64,000 nucleotides of DNA from CAVQJU01 sp963729215 (lineage in GTDB: Bacteria > Acidobacteriota > Vicinamibacteria > Vicinamibacterales > CAVVIG01): assembly GCA_963729215.1 (NCBI GenBank), contig CAVSND010000022.1, positions 25,130-89,129 on the forward strand, read 5' to 3'. Below, piece after piece: positions 63,857 to 64,000 of the stretch (position 1 is the first letter of the stretch; each line of letters opens with the position of its first letter). A program made the position numbers and the translations under genes. The notes below the pieces were generated by a model. That model searched no databases, was not told where the DNA came from, and saw only the letters and a list, made by a program, of their open reading frames with translations.

Positions 63857-64000
63857 ATGACCACGCGAATCGGCGGCTGGAGCCTGTACACCACGGGAGG
63901 CAAGCTCAAATACTGCTACAACTGGGGCAGCTTCAAGCACTTCATGGTCGAAGCGACCACGCCGATTCCGGCCGGCCGGCACGAGGTGCGCATGGAATTT
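63857..64000 (+). CDS. Arylsulfatase C-terminal module, right end truncated by window
   Basis: 48 residues are visible. AAAGGAG (63844-63850) lies 6 bp before the ATG at 63857, a near-ideal spacing, so translation starts here. RIGGWSLYTTGGKLKYCYNW, then FKHFMVEATTPIPAGRHEV, resembles the C-terminal beta domain of type I arylsulfatases (the GG..LY..DGK..Y.YN and PAG.H.VR.EF pattern). In ordinary sulfatases this domain follows a 400-residue catalytic part; here nothing catalytic precedes it. Either a free-standing module or a sulfatase split from its catalytic half. Confidence 0.55.
   Translation, partial: MTTRIGGWSLYTTGGKLKYCYNWGSFKHFMVEATTPIPAGRHEVRMEF

Overview
The window is one stretch of a GC-rich bacterial chromosome with no rRNA, tRNA, CRISPR array, transposase or phage gene that I can see. 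Gene content points to an Acidobacteriota-type soil bacterium, possibly Vicinamibacteria (subdivision 6). The clues are a carboxypeptidase-regulatory-domain TonB receptor, a Kelch/FG-GAP secreted protein, Tat-exported enzymes, EgtB/EgtD, AhpD-like paralogs and DUF1254 proteins. This placement is inference from gene families, not from a marker gene.

Layout. 0-31.7 kb is mostly housekeeping and metabolism: a DapB-like reductase, FkbM methyltransferase, M1 peptidase, transketolase, PlsB-like acyltransferase, proline dehydrogenase and MFS transporter. Then come a TonB receptor with three AhpD-like genes, an SDR plus CCA-adding enzyme, a ligase-carrier-acyltransferase fusion, IF-1, a DEAD-box helicase, a BRCT-HTH-TPR protein, glucokinase, DUF3108, the ergothioneine pair egtB-egtD and thiS-thiG. 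31.7-53.8 kb is a surface-polysaccharide locus: a coiled-coil protein, an O-antigen ligase-like protein, several glycosyltransferases and methyltransferases, and a compact operon (35.8-43.6 kb). That operon encodes all four steps from sedoheptulose-7-phosphate to GDP-heptose (GmhA, HddA, GmhB, HddC), a transaldolase that could supply the substrate, and a noncanonical nucleotide-sugar dehydrogenase fused to an SDR. 54-64 kb is a catabolic-looking accessory region: a Tat-exported linalool dehydratase/isomerase-like protein, DUF169, a secreted SRPBCC protein, a TetR regulator, an isochorismatase-like hydrolase, three tandem DUF1254/DUF1214 proteins and the start of a gene encoding a sulfatase C-terminal module.

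Two features cut across the window. First, at least six intergenic gaps carry short arrays of 7-9 bp units (a different unit in most gaps), often arranged as long inverted repeats and abutting start or stop codons. A further inverted repeat (10276-10367) lies in the convergent overlap between two genes. Second, many genes are broken by single-base frameshifts with excellent homology in the next frame. Breaks are sparse on the left, appear three times in the O-antigen ligase gene, and become dense after about 49 kb. I read most of them as assembly or sequencing indels rather than true pseudogenes, but the sequence alone cannot decide. Coordinates of broken genes span from the first start to the last plausible stop.
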